From an uncultured Lachnospiraceae bacterium (GTDB lineage: Bacteria; Bacillota; Clostridia; Lachnospirales; Lachnospiraceae): a stretch of DNA of 14,678 nucleotides. A model generated the notes under the pieces. That model was given only the letters and a program-made list of their open reading frames with translations. It did not search any database and had not been told where the DNA came from. The stretch covers positions 1-14,678 of the forward strand of contig CAJTUC010000058.1 in the NCBI GenBank assembly GCA_910579395.1, in the 5' to 3' direction. A program made the translations under genes and the position numbers. This document shows, piece after piece, positions 6,112 through 13,456 of the stretch. Position 1 is the first letter of the stretch. Each line of letters opens with the position of its first letter.

Positions 6112-6804
6112 ATGATACAACTTAAAAACGTACACAAATTTTATGGCACAGGCGAAAGCAGAAACGAGGTTCTGAAAGGCATTTCTTTACAAGTCAAAGA
6201 TGGTGATTTCGTCGTTCTTTTAGGCGCCTCCGGTTCCGGCAAATCCACTTTGCTGAATGTCATGTCCGGACTGGAACGGGCGGACGAAGGCACAATATGC
6301 TATGAAAAAACGCAGCTTGAACAAATGACGGACAAAGAATTGACCGAATTCCGCAAAAACAATATCGGCTTTATTTTCCAGCAATATTATCTTCTGCCGA
6401 ATCTGAACGTGGATAAAAACGTAAAAATGGGTGCGGAACTGGCCGGCAATAAAGAATACCGCCAGACGATCAGCGCCGTAGGACTCGAGAAAAAAGTACA
6501 CAAATACCCGCATGAATTAAGCGGCGGTGAGCAGCAAAGAGTCTCCGTTGCAAGAGCGCTTGCCAAAAAGCCGAAATTCCTGTATCTCGACGAACCGACC
6601 GGCGCACTGGACGAGGAAACGGGAAGGCTGGTGCTCGACTATATCAGCAAACTTCAGCAGGAATCCGGCTTTACCGTCATTATGGTAACGCATAACCAGA
6701 ATGTTGCGGAAATGGCAAGTACGGTAATCCGCATGAACAGCGGCCGCATAGTGGAGACCTGGCAAAATGCAAAACCGAAAAATGCTTATGAAATTGCGTG
6801 GTAA
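6112..6804 (+). CDS. ABC transporter ATPase, MacB/LolD type
   Basis: 230 residues from the ATG at 6112, placed 6 bases after GGAGG; the in-frame ATG 21 bases earlier lacks a ribosome binding site. Walker A GASGSGKS (38-45), Q-loop FQQYYLLPNL (Gln 90), signature LSGGEQQR (136-143), Walker B FLYLDE (156-161) and the H-loop THN (His 194) are all present, so it should be an active ATPase. The subfamily is that of MacB, LolD and FtsE, which work with FtsX-type permeases and drive mechanotransmission or export rather than classic import. It sits between its TetR regulator and the permease. Unusually, about 196 bases full of hairpins separate it from the permease, where related operons are tightly packed. 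The substrate is unknown; a toxic peptide or drug is the usual guess for this context. Confidence 0.95.
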   Translation: MIQLKNVHKFYGTGESRNEVLKGISLQVKDGDFVVLLGASGSGKSTLLNVMSGLERADEGTICYEKTQLEQMTDKELTEFRKNNIGFIFQQYYLLPNLNVDKNVKMGAELAGNKEYRQTISAVGLEKKVHKYPHELSGGEQQRVSVARALAKKPKFLYLDEPTGALDEETGRLVLDYISKLQQESGFTVIMVTHNQNVAEMASTVIRMNSGRIVETWQNAKPKNAYEIAW

Positions 6805-6911
6805 GTGTGAAGAGAAGTTCTAAGGCTCGCAGCAAAAGCTGCTTTGCCAAGAACTTCTACGATCCGCGTTGCAGACCTTCTTCACACGAAAGAATCGCTG
6901 TCGCGATTCTT
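6805..6911 (+). repeat. Palindromic intergenic element, copy 1
   Basis: The element starts directly after the ATPase stop codon. Nested inverted repeats: GTGTGAAGA (6805-6813) with TCTTCACAC (6879-6887), 9 bp; AGAAGTTCT (6813-6821) with AGAACTTCT (6850-6858), 9 bp; GCAGC-AAAA-GCTGC (6829-6842); and beside them a separate hairpin AAGAATCGC-TGTC-GCGATTCTT (6890-6911), 9 bp. No T-tract follows, so these are not intrinsic terminators. Two blocks are shared with the element at 13317-13450: TTCTAAGGCTCGCA (6818-6831; 13 of 14 identical) and AAGAACTTCTACGAT (6849-6863; 13 of 15). The order and spacing of the blocks relative to the upstream stop codon are the same. It looks like one copy of a dispersed modular repeat. 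Confidence 0.7.
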
Positions 6912-6963
6912 CCAGGATTATGTTCTAAGAATGCCCTTGCGCCATTTTGCATGAATTGTTTGT

Positions 6964-6978
6964 GCCGCTGCAGGCGGC
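6964..6978 (+). other. Small GC hairpin ahead of the permease RBS
   Basis: GCCGC and GCGGC pair over 5 bp around TGCAG. It lies about 10 bases before the ribosome binding site GAAAGGAG (about 6986-6993) of the permease gene. Together with copy 1 of the palindromic element it makes the whole 196-base gap between ATPase and permease highly structured as RNA. The rest of the gap (6912-6963) contains no gene that I can support. Confidence 0.4.
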
Positions 6979-7000
6979 ATTGACCGAAAGGAGTAGAATT

Positions 7001-8137
7001 ATGATCGTCAGTTACAAGGATACTTTAAAAATAGCCAGTATTACGATTATCAGTTTCTGCGCTGTTTTCGTATGCACCTTATTTTTGAATTTCAATCTGG
7101 ATTTAGCGGGTGTTGGAAATGAAATCACTTCGCCCGCAACCCGGAGTTTTTATGATGCACAGGTCATGACCGGAAAGGTCGTCAGCAGCCTGGCGGGCGG
7201 ATGCCTTCTTCTGACAACGGTTGTGCTGCTCTGTTTCTATGTGGGTCATTTTATCGATATTCACCAGAAAGAACTCGGCATTTTGAAAGCGCTCGGATAT
7301 TCCCGCTTCTGCATCGCCAGAGAATTCTGGACTTTTGGGTGCAGTGTTCTAACCGGTACTGCTTCGGCTTATCTGTGTGCCCACCTGCTTATGCCGACTT
7401 TTTATGAAGTACAGAACGAACTCGGACTTTTGCCGGATTTCAAAGTGCATTTTCACCCGGGTCTGTGTCTTCTGCTGGTTTTTCTGCCTGCCCTGTTCTT
7501 CTCTCTGCTCGCCGTCTGCTACAGCTATCTGAAAATGAAGGTATCCCCGCTTACGCTGTTACGCGGAAAAGAGTCAGCGAAAATCGTCAAAGCCAGAAAA
7601 GAATCCGACCTGCCTTTTTTACAGGAACTCGGAAAAAGCAATGTAAGACAGCGAAAATCGTTGGTGTTCTTTATCACGTTTGCCATATTCTGTTTCTCTT
7701 CGATGATGCAGATGTCCTTCAGCATGGACGAACTTGCCAGCGAGATGATGGCGGTCATGACCATGGGAATCGGTATTGTGCTCGCCTGTGTCACGCTTTT
7801 TCTCGCATCCACTTCCGTCGTCAAGGCAAACGGAAAAACCATTGCGATGATGAAAGTATTCGGCTATCAGAGCCGGGACTGTGCCAAAGCGGTGCTTGGC
7901 GGTTATCGTCCATGGGCCTATTTCGGTTTTGTACTGGGAAGCCTTTATCAATATCTTCTGCTGAGGATTGCAGTATCCGTCATTTTCGCAGATCTCGAAA
8001 ATGTTCCGGAATACCACTTTGATATCCCGGCCATGTTGACTGCTCTGTTCTGTTTTGCCGCATTGTATGAAACGGTAATGTTCTGCTATACAAAGAAAAT
8101 AGAAAAAATGTCGGTAAAAGAAATCATGTTAGAATGA
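7001..8137 (+). CDS. ABC transporter permease, FtsX-like, two 4-helix halves
   Basis: 378 residues from the ATG at 7001, 7 bases after AAAGGAG; an in-frame ATG 54 bases earlier has no ribosome binding site and would add a non-membrane tail. Eight membrane helices are expected, at about 11-30, 61-84, 112-133, 153-176, 221-240, 249-273, 306-328 and 342-363. The protein is built from two similar halves, each with the FtsX-type cytoplasmic loop after its second helix: HQKELGILKALGYS (88-101) and NGKTIAMMKVFGYQ (277-290). These loops contact the ATPase. The large extracellular domain of MacB or LolC is missing; the part outside is short (about 31-60), so substrate is probably taken from the membrane. 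It ends 19 bases before the end of the convergent CPBP-like gene. Its operon role is export under TetR control; the substrate is not known. Confidence 0.92.
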   Translation: MIVSYKDTLKIASITIISFCAVFVCTLFLNFNLDLAGVGNEITSPATRSFYDAQVMTGKVVSSLAGGCLLLTTVVLLCFYVGHFIDIHQKELGILKALGYSRFCIAREFWTFGCSVLTGTASAYLCAHLLMPTFYEVQNELGLLPDFKVHFHPGLCLLLVFLPALFFSLLAVCYSYLKMKVSPLTLLRGKESAKIVKARKESDLPFLQELGKSNVRQRKSLVFFITFAIFCFSSMMQMSFSMDELASEMMAVMTMGIGIVLACVTLFLASTSVVKANGKTIAMMKVFGYQSRDCAKAVLGGYRPWAYFGFVLGSLYQYLLLRIAVSVIFADLENVPEYHFDIPAMLTALFCFAALYETVMFCYTKKIEKMSVKEIMLE

Positions 8138-8156
8138 TTTGACCCAGGCAAAGGTG

Positions 8157-8915
8157 TCAGCTGTCTGTCCGTTCAGGCATCTCCTTTGCCCGTTCCATTT
8201 TGATTTTACGATCAATAAAAAAGCCAATGATCATCATCGCAAAAAGCATCAATATTGCTATGATAAAAGAGTCCCTGTTCTTCAACTGTTCGCCCGCTTC
8301 TGAATTCACCAAAACGTCCCAAACAGCGCCGACACCCCAGAAAAGCGGAAAAATCGCAAAAATATTATATGTGAAATAGAATACTGTAACATACATAATA
8401 CCGACAAAGAACAGCTTCATAAATTCCGGTTGGAAACCTGCATGGTGTAAACTGTAAAAAGCAGCTGTCATAAAAATAGCGGGCAGTATTCCGAAAGCCC
8501 TCTCAAATTCGTAACGCAGAAATCCATATATAAAAATCATTTCAAATATTCCGGCAGCTAAAATATAAGTAACTGCATAGAGTGAGTCTATATTAAAGAC
8601 GATATCTTCCGTATTTTTGCTGACAAACATGCCTAATAAAGAGATACCCGCCGCCGCATTGACCACCAGACTGACGATCAACCTCTTTTTGCGAAATCCC
8701 AGGACCGATAAGCTTTTCTTCTTAACGACCAAAATGTAATACAGGGGTAAATGAAAACCCAGAAGCAAAATCATGAATACATCTCTCAACAATATATTAG
8801 AAATCTCATTATGAAACAATGTCATAGCTGCACTCAACAAAATCATTATGAGACCACAGATCAATCCAAATACATTCTCTTTATCAACCGCCAAATGCAG
8901 CCATTTATTCTTCAT
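8157..8915 (-). CDS. CPBP (CAAX protease/Abi)-like membrane protein with degenerate active site
   Basis: 252 residues from the ATG at 8915, 5-7 bases after GGGGAGGAAAG; longer in-frame starts lie inside the PadR gene. Six to eight membrane helices are expected. The central part resembles CPBP intramembrane proteases: FEMIFIYGFLRYEFERAFG stands where the family has EExxxRGxL, then FYSLHH for motif 2 (FxxxH), and GVGAVWD for motif 3. The second Glu of motif 1 is Met, its Arg is Tyr, and the motif 3 His is Gly, so only one Glu and the motif 2 His remain. It is probably not a protease as drawn, and may be a membrane adaptor or a permease-like relative. It overlaps the PadR gene by 11 bases, so the two are translationally coupled, and the regulator probably controls this protein. 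The CPBP link itself is moderate. Confidence 0.7.
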   Translation of the reverse strand: MKNKWLHLAVDKENVFGLICGLIMILLSAAMTLFHNEISNILLRDVFMILLLGFHLPLYYILVVKKKSLSVLGFRKKRLIVSLVVNAAAGISLLGMFVSKNTEDIVFNIDSLYAVTYILAAGIFEMIFIYGFLRYEFERAFGILPAIFMTAAFYSLHHAGFQPEFMKLFFVGIMYVTVFYFTYNIFAIFPLFWGVGAVWDVLVNSEAGEQLKNRDSFIIAILMLFAMMIIGFFIDRKIKMERAKEMPERTDS

Positions 8916-9453
8916 CTCTTCTTTCCTCCCCGCAAACTGACAATAATCTTTTTGTCCCGGATATTTCGGCATTAACGATATCAATCATACGCTTTAAATT
9001 CGCTGCATGGGCAGCGGGGACTTCCCGTTCCCACAGTTCATTATCCTGTTTATTGATTCCGTTAAGGTAAGACTGCAGGATATGCAGCCTTTCTTCCAAT
9101 AATCTTTTCATCTCTTCTTTTTCCAAAATCTCCATCAGAAAAGCGGCTATCGTAAAAATATTGGTATCATAATTAAATTGCCGAATGGACTCTTTGATGG
9201 TTTCCTTTAGTTCGTCTTCTCCTTTTTCAGTTAAAGAATATACCGTTCTGTCCGGCATATTTCCAATTTTCTCTATCGTTCCCTCAATATAACCCTTTTT
9301 CTCCAGCTTTTTCAATGTTGCATAAACGGTTGAATCTGCAATATTAAACCACCACTTAATGTTCATATAACTCAGCAATTTTGTTATTTCATATGCATTA
9401 AGTGGTTTTTCGTAGATAATACCCAAAAGCAAAGTGGCAGGCTTTGACAACAT
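8905..9453 (-). CDS. PadR-family transcriptional regulator
   Basis: 182 residues, ATG at 9453 after AGGAGGAAAAAGAA. The winged HTH fills residues about 5-80: LLLGIIYEKPLNAYEITKLL, STVYATLKKLEKKGYIEGTI and DRTVYSLTEKGEDELKETI are diagnostic of PadR. The C-terminal helical part (FNYDTNIFTIAAFLMEILEK, LEERLHILQSYLNGIN) is the PadR dimerisation domain. PadR proteins usually repress a neighbouring membrane protein or transporter gene and respond to drugs or phenolics. Here the target should be its own operon with the overlapping membrane protein. A palindrome at 9483-9500, between the -10 region and the ribosome binding site, is a fitting operator. Confidence 0.93.
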   Translation of the reverse strand: MLSKPATLLLGIIYEKPLNAYEITKLLSYMNIKWWFNIADSTVYATLKKLEKKGYIEGTIEKIGNMPDRTVYSLTEKGEDELKETIKESIRQFNYDTNIFTIAAFLMEILEKEEMKRLLEERLHILQSYLNGINKQDNELWEREVPAAHAANLKRMIDIVNAEISGTKRLLSVCGEERRDEE

Positions 9454-9482
9454 TTCTTTTTCCTCCTGGCCTATATTTAAAA

Positions 9483-9520
9483 TACTTTATATGTATAGTA
9501 CTATTTTATAATAGCATATT
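9483..9520 (-). promoter_or_regulatory. PadR promoter region with candidate operator
   Basis: On the minus strand an extended -10 TGCTATTAT (about 9511-9519) is preceded by T-rich DNA but by no clear -35 box. Downstream lie a perfect 10-bp palindrome ATAGTACTAT (9495-9504) and an overlapping imperfect palindrome TACTTTATATGTATAGTA (9483-9500, 14 of 18 positions symmetric). They cover the expected transcription start, a position suited to autorepression. Confidence 0.5.
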
Positions 9521-9554
9521 TCATAAAAAAAGCAAGCAATATTTTATCGTATAA

Positions 9555-9594
9555 AAAAGACTATGACCAATCATATCATTTGGCATAGTCTTTT
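9555..9594 (-). terminator. Intrinsic terminator after galM, possibly bidirectional
   Basis: The arms AAAAGACTATG (9555-9565) and CATAGTCTTTT (9584-9594) pair over 11 bp. CCAA and TTGG add 4 more pairs after a one-base bulge, with a loop of about 9 bases. On the minus strand the stem runs into TTTTTT (9553-9558), so it ends the dnaX-ybaB-recR-galM transcript, 38 bases past the galM stop. On the plus strand it ends in TTTT as well. Confidence 0.85.
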
Positions 9595-9631
9595 CATTCA
9601 TTTTCTTTCTAATCTCTATACAATCTATTCT

Positions 9632-10675
9632 TTATACAAATTGATATACCGTTACTGCATCGTAATCCCGGTCGGGACCGAAAATGTCGGAAGGAAAATC
9701 CGAGTGATTAACTGCATCCGGGAAATACTGCGTTTCCAGACACATTCCCACTCGCGGCCCATAGGTAGTTCCGCCTTTACCGGTCTCTATGCCGATACAG
9801 TTTCCCGCATAAAACTGTACACCCGGAAGCGTCGTAAAGGCTTTCATCTTTCTTCCGCTCTTTTTATCTTCCACCACTGCGATTTCCCGAAGTGTACCGT
9901 CAGCACCGTCAATGACGAAATTATGGTCATATCCCTGCCCTAATTTCAGTTGTTCAAATTCCGCTCCGATATCCTGTCCGATCGGCTTAGGTTCCGTAAA
10001 GTCCATGGGCGTTCCAGCCACCGGCGCAATCTCTCCTGTCGGAATGGAACCCGGAATAACGGGCGTATAGCTTCCCGCATGAATCGTCAGAATATGGTCT
10101 TCAATCCTGCCGGCCTGGTGTCCGCTCAAATTAAAATAGGTATGATTCGTCATATTGATCACGGTGTTCTTATCGGAAGTTCCGTGATACTTTAATTGCA
10201 GTGCATTGTCATCAGAAAGGCTGTATGTCATGGTAATTCTCTTATTGCCGGGAAATCCCATATCGCCGTCCTCCGCTTCCAGAAACAGGGTGACACTGTT
10301 ATCCCCCGTCTCGGCCACTTCCCATACACGCTTATGATAGCCATATTTGATGCTGCTGTGCAGGTTATTTGGGCCGTCATTTGCTTCTATCTGGTAAGAT
10401 TTTCCGTCAATACGAAACCCTGCATTTCCGGTACGGTTTGCGCTTGGCCCGATTGTAGTGCCAAAAAAGCTTTCATTCCCGTAATAATCCTCCAATTTGT
10501 CAAAACCTAATACGATGTCTTCCACTTTACCGTCTTTGTCCGGCACATACAGATTGACAAGCGTTGCACCGAAATTGATCAGCCTCGCTTTCATTCCGTT
10601 TGCATTTTCCAGCGTAAAAGCATATACCTCACTACCGTCCTGCGCCTTTCCAAAAAGTTCCTTCGTAACCGCCAT
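9632..10675 (-). CDS. galM: Aldose 1-epimerase (mutarotase)
   Basis: 347 residues, ATG at 10675 after GGAGGTTGAATC. It interconverts the alpha and beta anomers of galactose and other aldoses, feeding the Leloir pathway in the cytoplasm. The family signatures are all visible: ARLINFGATLVNLYVPD near the start, IGPSANRTGNAGF (substrate pocket), NDGPNNLHSS (His), NMTNHTYFNLSG (catalytic His), LGQGYDHNFV, and VGMCLETQYFPDAVNHSDFP with the catalytic Glu. Length matches the family. It follows recR by 25 bases on the same strand with no terminator between, so it is probably read through from the dnaX run, although no other galactose gene is nearby. Confidence 0.97.
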   Translation of the reverse strand: MAVTKELFGKAQDGSEVYAFTLENANGMKARLINFGATLVNLYVPDKDGKVEDIVLGFDKLEDYYGNESFFGTTIGPSANRTGNAGFRIDGKSYQIEANDGPNNLHSSIKYGYHKRVWEVAETGDNSVTLFLEAEDGDMGFPGNKRITMTYSLSDDNALQLKYHGTSDKNTVINMTNHTYFNLSGHQAGRIEDHILTIHAGSYTPVIPGSIPTGEIAPVAGTPMDFTEPKPIGQDIGAEFEQLKLGQGYDHNFVIDGADGTLREIAVVEDKKSGRKMKAFTTLPGVQFYAGNCIGIETGKGGTTYGPRVGMCLETQYFPDAVNHSDFPSDIFGPDRDYDAVTVYQFV

Positions 10676-10700
10676 GATTCAACCTCCATTCTTTCTCACC

Positions 10701-11297
10701 CTATAATTCCGTCCTTCCCTCTAATGCACGCAATAACGTTACTTCATCAATATACTCCAAATCGCCTCCCACGGGTACACCGCTTGCGATTCTGGTCACT
10801 TTTACGCCGATTGGTTTAATCAGCTTGCTGATATACATGGCAGTCGTCTCGCCCTCCAGACTGGAATTGGTCGCAATGATAACCTCATTGATGTCCTCCT
10901 GCAGCCGCTGCATCAGTTCTTTCAACCGAATGTCATTGGGGCCAATTCCGAGCATGGGTGAAATCGCACCATGCAGGACATGATAAACGCCTGTATATTT
11001 TCCCGTTTTCTCATAGGCAGCCAGGTCTCTCGTATTTTCGACTACCATAATCGTCTTATGGTCCCGCTCCTCATTGGCACAGACAGGACAAAGCTCCTGT
11101 TCGGTCAGGGTAAAGCATTCTTTACAATGCCTGACATTTGTCCTTGCTTCCACCATCGTTGCCGCCAGTCTCTCCACTTTTTCCTTCGGCATATTGATCA
11201 GGTGAAAAGCCAGCCGCTGCGCGGACTTCGTACCGATTCCCGGCAGCCCGGACAGTTCTTCGATTAATTTATTGATATGTCCGCCGTACAAGTCCAT
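10701..11297 (-). CDS. recR: Recombination mediator protein RecR
   Basis: 198 residues, the normal length. RecR acts with RecF and RecO to load RecA on gapped DNA. In order: a helix-hairpin-helix (LPGIGTKSAQR, 18-28), a zinc finger with Cys 58, 61, 70 and 73 (CKEC and CPVC), a TOPRIM domain beginning at VVENTRDL (Glu 87) through IATNSSLEGETTAMY, and the C-terminal VTRIASGVPVGGDLEYIDE. The start codon overlaps the ybaB stop as TGATG, so translation is coupled. Gene order dnaX-ybaB-recR is one of the most conserved in bacteria, which makes the call safe. Confidence 0.98.
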   Translation of the reverse strand: MDLYGGHINKLIEELSGLPGIGTKSAQRLAFHLINMPKEKVERLAATMVEARTNVRHCKECFTLTEQELCPVCANEERDHKTIMVVENTRDLAAYEKTGKYTGVYHVLHGAISPMLGIGPNDIRLKELMQRLQEDINEVIIATNSSLEGETTAMYISKLIKPIGVKVTRIASGVPVGGDLEYIDEVTLLRALEGRTEL

Positions 11298-11650
11298 CAG
11301 AAAGGTAATCCTCCGCCGAGTCCAAGTCCGCCGGTCATTTTATTCATAATCTCTGCATTCGCATCCTCCGCCATGCGCAGCGCTTCATTCGTTGCCGCCA
11401 TGACGAGGTCTTCCAGCATTTCCACATCATCGGGGTCAACGACCTCCTGCGACAATTTTACTTTCGTTATTTCCTTTTTACCGGTCACGGTCACTTCTAC
11501 CGCACCGCCGCCGGCTTTTGCCGTAAATTCTTTTGTTTCCAGTTCTTTCTGGCTTTCTTCCATCTGACGCTGCATCCTCTGGGCCTGCTTCATCAGATTG
11601 TTCATATTGCCCGGCATACCGCCTCCCGGAAATCCTCCACGCTTTGCCAT
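11297..11650 (-). CDS. ybaB: YbaB/EbfC nucleoid-associated protein
   Basis: 117 residues. The N-terminus is Gly-rich (GGFPGGGMPG), followed by the family core MNNLMKQAQRMQRQMEESQ, KEFTAKAGGGAVEVTVTGKK, LSQEVVDPDDVEMLEDLV and ATNEALRMAEDANAEIMNKM, and a Gly-rich end. YbaB/EbfC dimers bind DNA and help shape the nucleoid; their genes are found between dnaX and recR in most bacteria, as here. The ribosome binding site is GAGGAGAAAGAGAGG, about 11 bases from the ATG at 11650. The gap to dnaX is 38 bases. Confidence 0.97.
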   Translation of the reverse strand: MAKRGGFPGGGMPGNMNNLMKQAQRMQRQMEESQKELETKEFTAKAGGGAVEVTVTGKKEITKVKLSQEVVDPDDVEMLEDLVMAATNEALRMAEDANAEIMNKMTGGLGLGGGLPF

Positions 11651-11688
11651 ACTAAATTAATCCTCTCTTTCTCCTCAACTTATAATAT

Positions 11689-13269
11689 CTAGTCTGATTC
11701 TTCCTCTATTTCCATATGAATGATCTGACTCAGATCGACATAATCCTGTACAAAATCACGGTCATTCCGTATGCCTTGAATCGTCACTTCGATTTCTTTA
11801 CCCGCAATATTGGATATAATCTGCTCGAGCAGCGCTTTATTTCCTTCCTGTTTCAGAAAATAATCCGATGCCAGACCGTCTTCCACGACCACCATGAGTT
11901 TATTATCTCCGCCGAGGCTGAGTCTCGCATCTTTTAAATATTTTTTCATCGGCATCGAAGTTTCGCCCACGACTGCCGGCCAGTTCCCGACGACCGTCTT
12001 GATGTCTTCCGGCACAGCCTTCTCCAACTGTGCCCGTTTCGCCAGCATTTCTGCCGTCGGCACGCCTTCCTGACGGGGCATCGGCTGTACTCCTGCCGCC
12101 GGAGCTGCTATGATACCCTTTTCCAGTTTCTCCTCTATTGCGCGGATTCTGTCAAGCAAAGAACCCGTATCCGTTTCCATCCCGGGCCGGCACAGCTTAA
12201 TCAGCGCAATTTCAATCAGAATCCGCTTCTGCGCCGCATATTTAATCTGTCCGGCAAGTTCGGAAAAGATACGGATATACCGCATGACCGTATCCGCCTC
12301 TATCATTTGTGCCTCTTCCTGCAGTCTCACCAGATTTTCGGAAGACACATCGATAATATCTTCTATCGAATCGGAAGTTTTTGCAAGCAGAAGATTCCTC
12401 AGATACCATGTGAAATCCGTAACGAACTGCGTCAGTTCCCTGCCCTGCATCACGATTTCTTCCAGTAGGGAAATACAGCCCTGCACATCCCGCTCCGTCA
12501 CATACCCCAGCAGGCGACTGAATACACCGGTATCCACCGCACCGAGAACATCCAATACCTTGTCGTAAGTAAGCTCCTGTCCGAAATGAAATGCAATACA
12601 TTGATCGAGCAGACTGAGCGCATCACGAAAAGAACCGTCTGCCGTTTTCGCAATATAACGAAGCGCTTTGTTCTCTACCTGAATCTGCTCAACTGTCATC
12701 AGCTCACGCAATCTGTCCGTAATCGTTTCAATCGAAATCCTTCGAAAATCATAACGCTGACAGCGGGATAATATCGTAATCGGTATCTTATGAACCTCCG
12801 TCGTCGCCAGAATAAAGATCACATAAGACGGCGGTTCTTCCAGCGTTTTCAAAAGGGCATTGAAGGCTCCTATAGATAACATATGAACTTCATCAATAAT
12901 ATAAACTTTATAATTTCCTTCTGTTGGAGAATAGGACACCTCGTCAACGATTTCCCGTATGTTATCCACGCCGTTATTAGATGCGGCATCGATTTCAATC
13001 ACGTTCATGCTGACGCCTGCCGCAATCGCTTTACAGGTCGGACACTCTCTGCACGGGCTTCCGTCCACGGGATTTTCACAATTTACCGCTTTAGCAAAAA
13101 TCTTGGCAATAGAAGTTTTTCCTGTTCCTCTCGTCCCGCAGAAAAGATATGCGTGTCCGACCCGACCCGCTTTAATCTGATTTTTCAGCGTCGTTACAAT
13201 ATGTTCCTGTCCCTTTACGTCCTCAAAACAATCCGGCCGGAATTTCCGGTAAAGCGCCGTATATGACAT
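11689..13269 (-). CDS. dnaX: DNA polymerase III subunits gamma/tau
   Basis: 526 residues. This is the clamp-loader ATPase of the replisome. Walker A GTRGTGKT (45-52), the zinc module with Cys 64, 73, 76 and 79, Walker B DEVH (126-129), the sensor region LKTLEEPPSYVIFILATTE and SRC (168-170) are all intact. The C-terminal third is short and less conserved, as in other Clostridia, ending in the acidic MEIEEESD. The ATG at 13269 follows AAAGGGG at about 11 bases; an out-of-frame ATG lies 10 bases upstream. A TATAAT (about 13294-13299 on the minus strand) sits between the palindromic element and the gene, but without a good -35. No slippery heptamer for a short gamma form was recognised. Confidence 0.97.
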   Translation of the reverse strand: MSYTALYRKFRPDCFEDVKGQEHIVTTLKNQIKAGRVGHAYLFCGTRGTGKTSIAKIFAKAVNCENPVDGSPCRECPTCKAIAAGVSMNVIEIDAASNNGVDNIREIVDEVSYSPTEGNYKVYIIDEVHMLSIGAFNALLKTLEEPPSYVIFILATTEVHKIPITILSRCQRYDFRRISIETITDRLRELMTVEQIQVENKALRYIAKTADGSFRDALSLLDQCIAFHFGQELTYDKVLDVLGAVDTGVFSRLLGYVTERDVQGCISLLEEIVMQGRELTQFVTDFTWYLRNLLLAKTSDSIEDIIDVSSENLVRLQEEAQMIEADTVMRYIRIFSELAGQIKYAAQKRILIEIALIKLCRPGMETDTGSLLDRIRAIEEKLEKGIIAAPAAGVQPMPRQEGVPTAEMLAKRAQLEKAVPEDIKTVVGNWPAVVGETSMPMKKYLKDARLSLGGDNKLMVVVEDGLASDYFLKQEGNKALLEQIISNIAGKEIEVTIQGIRNDRDFVQDYVDLSQIIHMEIEEESD

Positions 13270-13316
13270 CTAAAGCCATGCCCCTTTCCCGAATTATAAG
13301 ATAATCAGCTCTGTCT

Positions 13317-13450
13317 GGGAGAATGCCGCTTTTTAGGCATTCTCCCGCGCGAGAAAGATTTGCCAAAGGCAAATCGCAGAACTTCTTAACGTTTCACCCG
13401 AAGGTGAAACTTAGGCACCCGCTGGTGCGAGTCTTAGAAGTTCTTATCAC
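13317..13450 (-). repeat. Palindromic intergenic element, copy 2
   Basis: The element fills most of the gap between the pfkA stop (13457) and dnaX. Stems: GGGAGAATGCC with GGCATTCTCCC (13317-13327, 13336-13346), 11 bp, 8-base loop; GATTTGCC-AAA-GGCAAATC (13357-13375), 8 bp; an outer pair AGAACTTCT (13378-13386) with AGAAGTTCT (13436-13444), 9 bp, enclosing GTTTCACC-CGAA-GGTGAAAC (13391-13410) and GCACC-CGCT-GGTGC (13415-13428). The outer pair is the same 9-mer pair as in copy 1 (6813-6858). The flanking blocks TTCTAAGACTCGCA (13426-13439, minus) and AAGAAGTTCTGCGAT (13373-13387, minus) also match copy 1. No T-run makes these terminators, and nothing matches the SRP RNA that often precedes dnaX in Bacilli. 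Confidence 0.7.
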
Positions 13451-13456
13451 GCTGCG

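Noticed and set aside
8147..8190. Inverted repeat GGCAAAGG/CCTTTGCC between the permease and the CPBP-like gene as a bidirectional terminator.
   Set aside because: The loop is 28 bases, no T-run follows on either strand, and one arm lies within the coding end of the CPBP-like gene.
11689..13269. Programmed frameshift in dnaX giving a short gamma product.
   Set aside because: No slippery heptamer followed by a stem was found in the coding strand at the expected place.
13270..13456. SRP (4.5S/scRNA) gene upstream of dnaX, as in Bacillus.
   Set aside because: The conserved SRP apical motif (GGTCCGGAAGGAAGCA type) is absent on both strands; the hairpins belong to the palindromic element.
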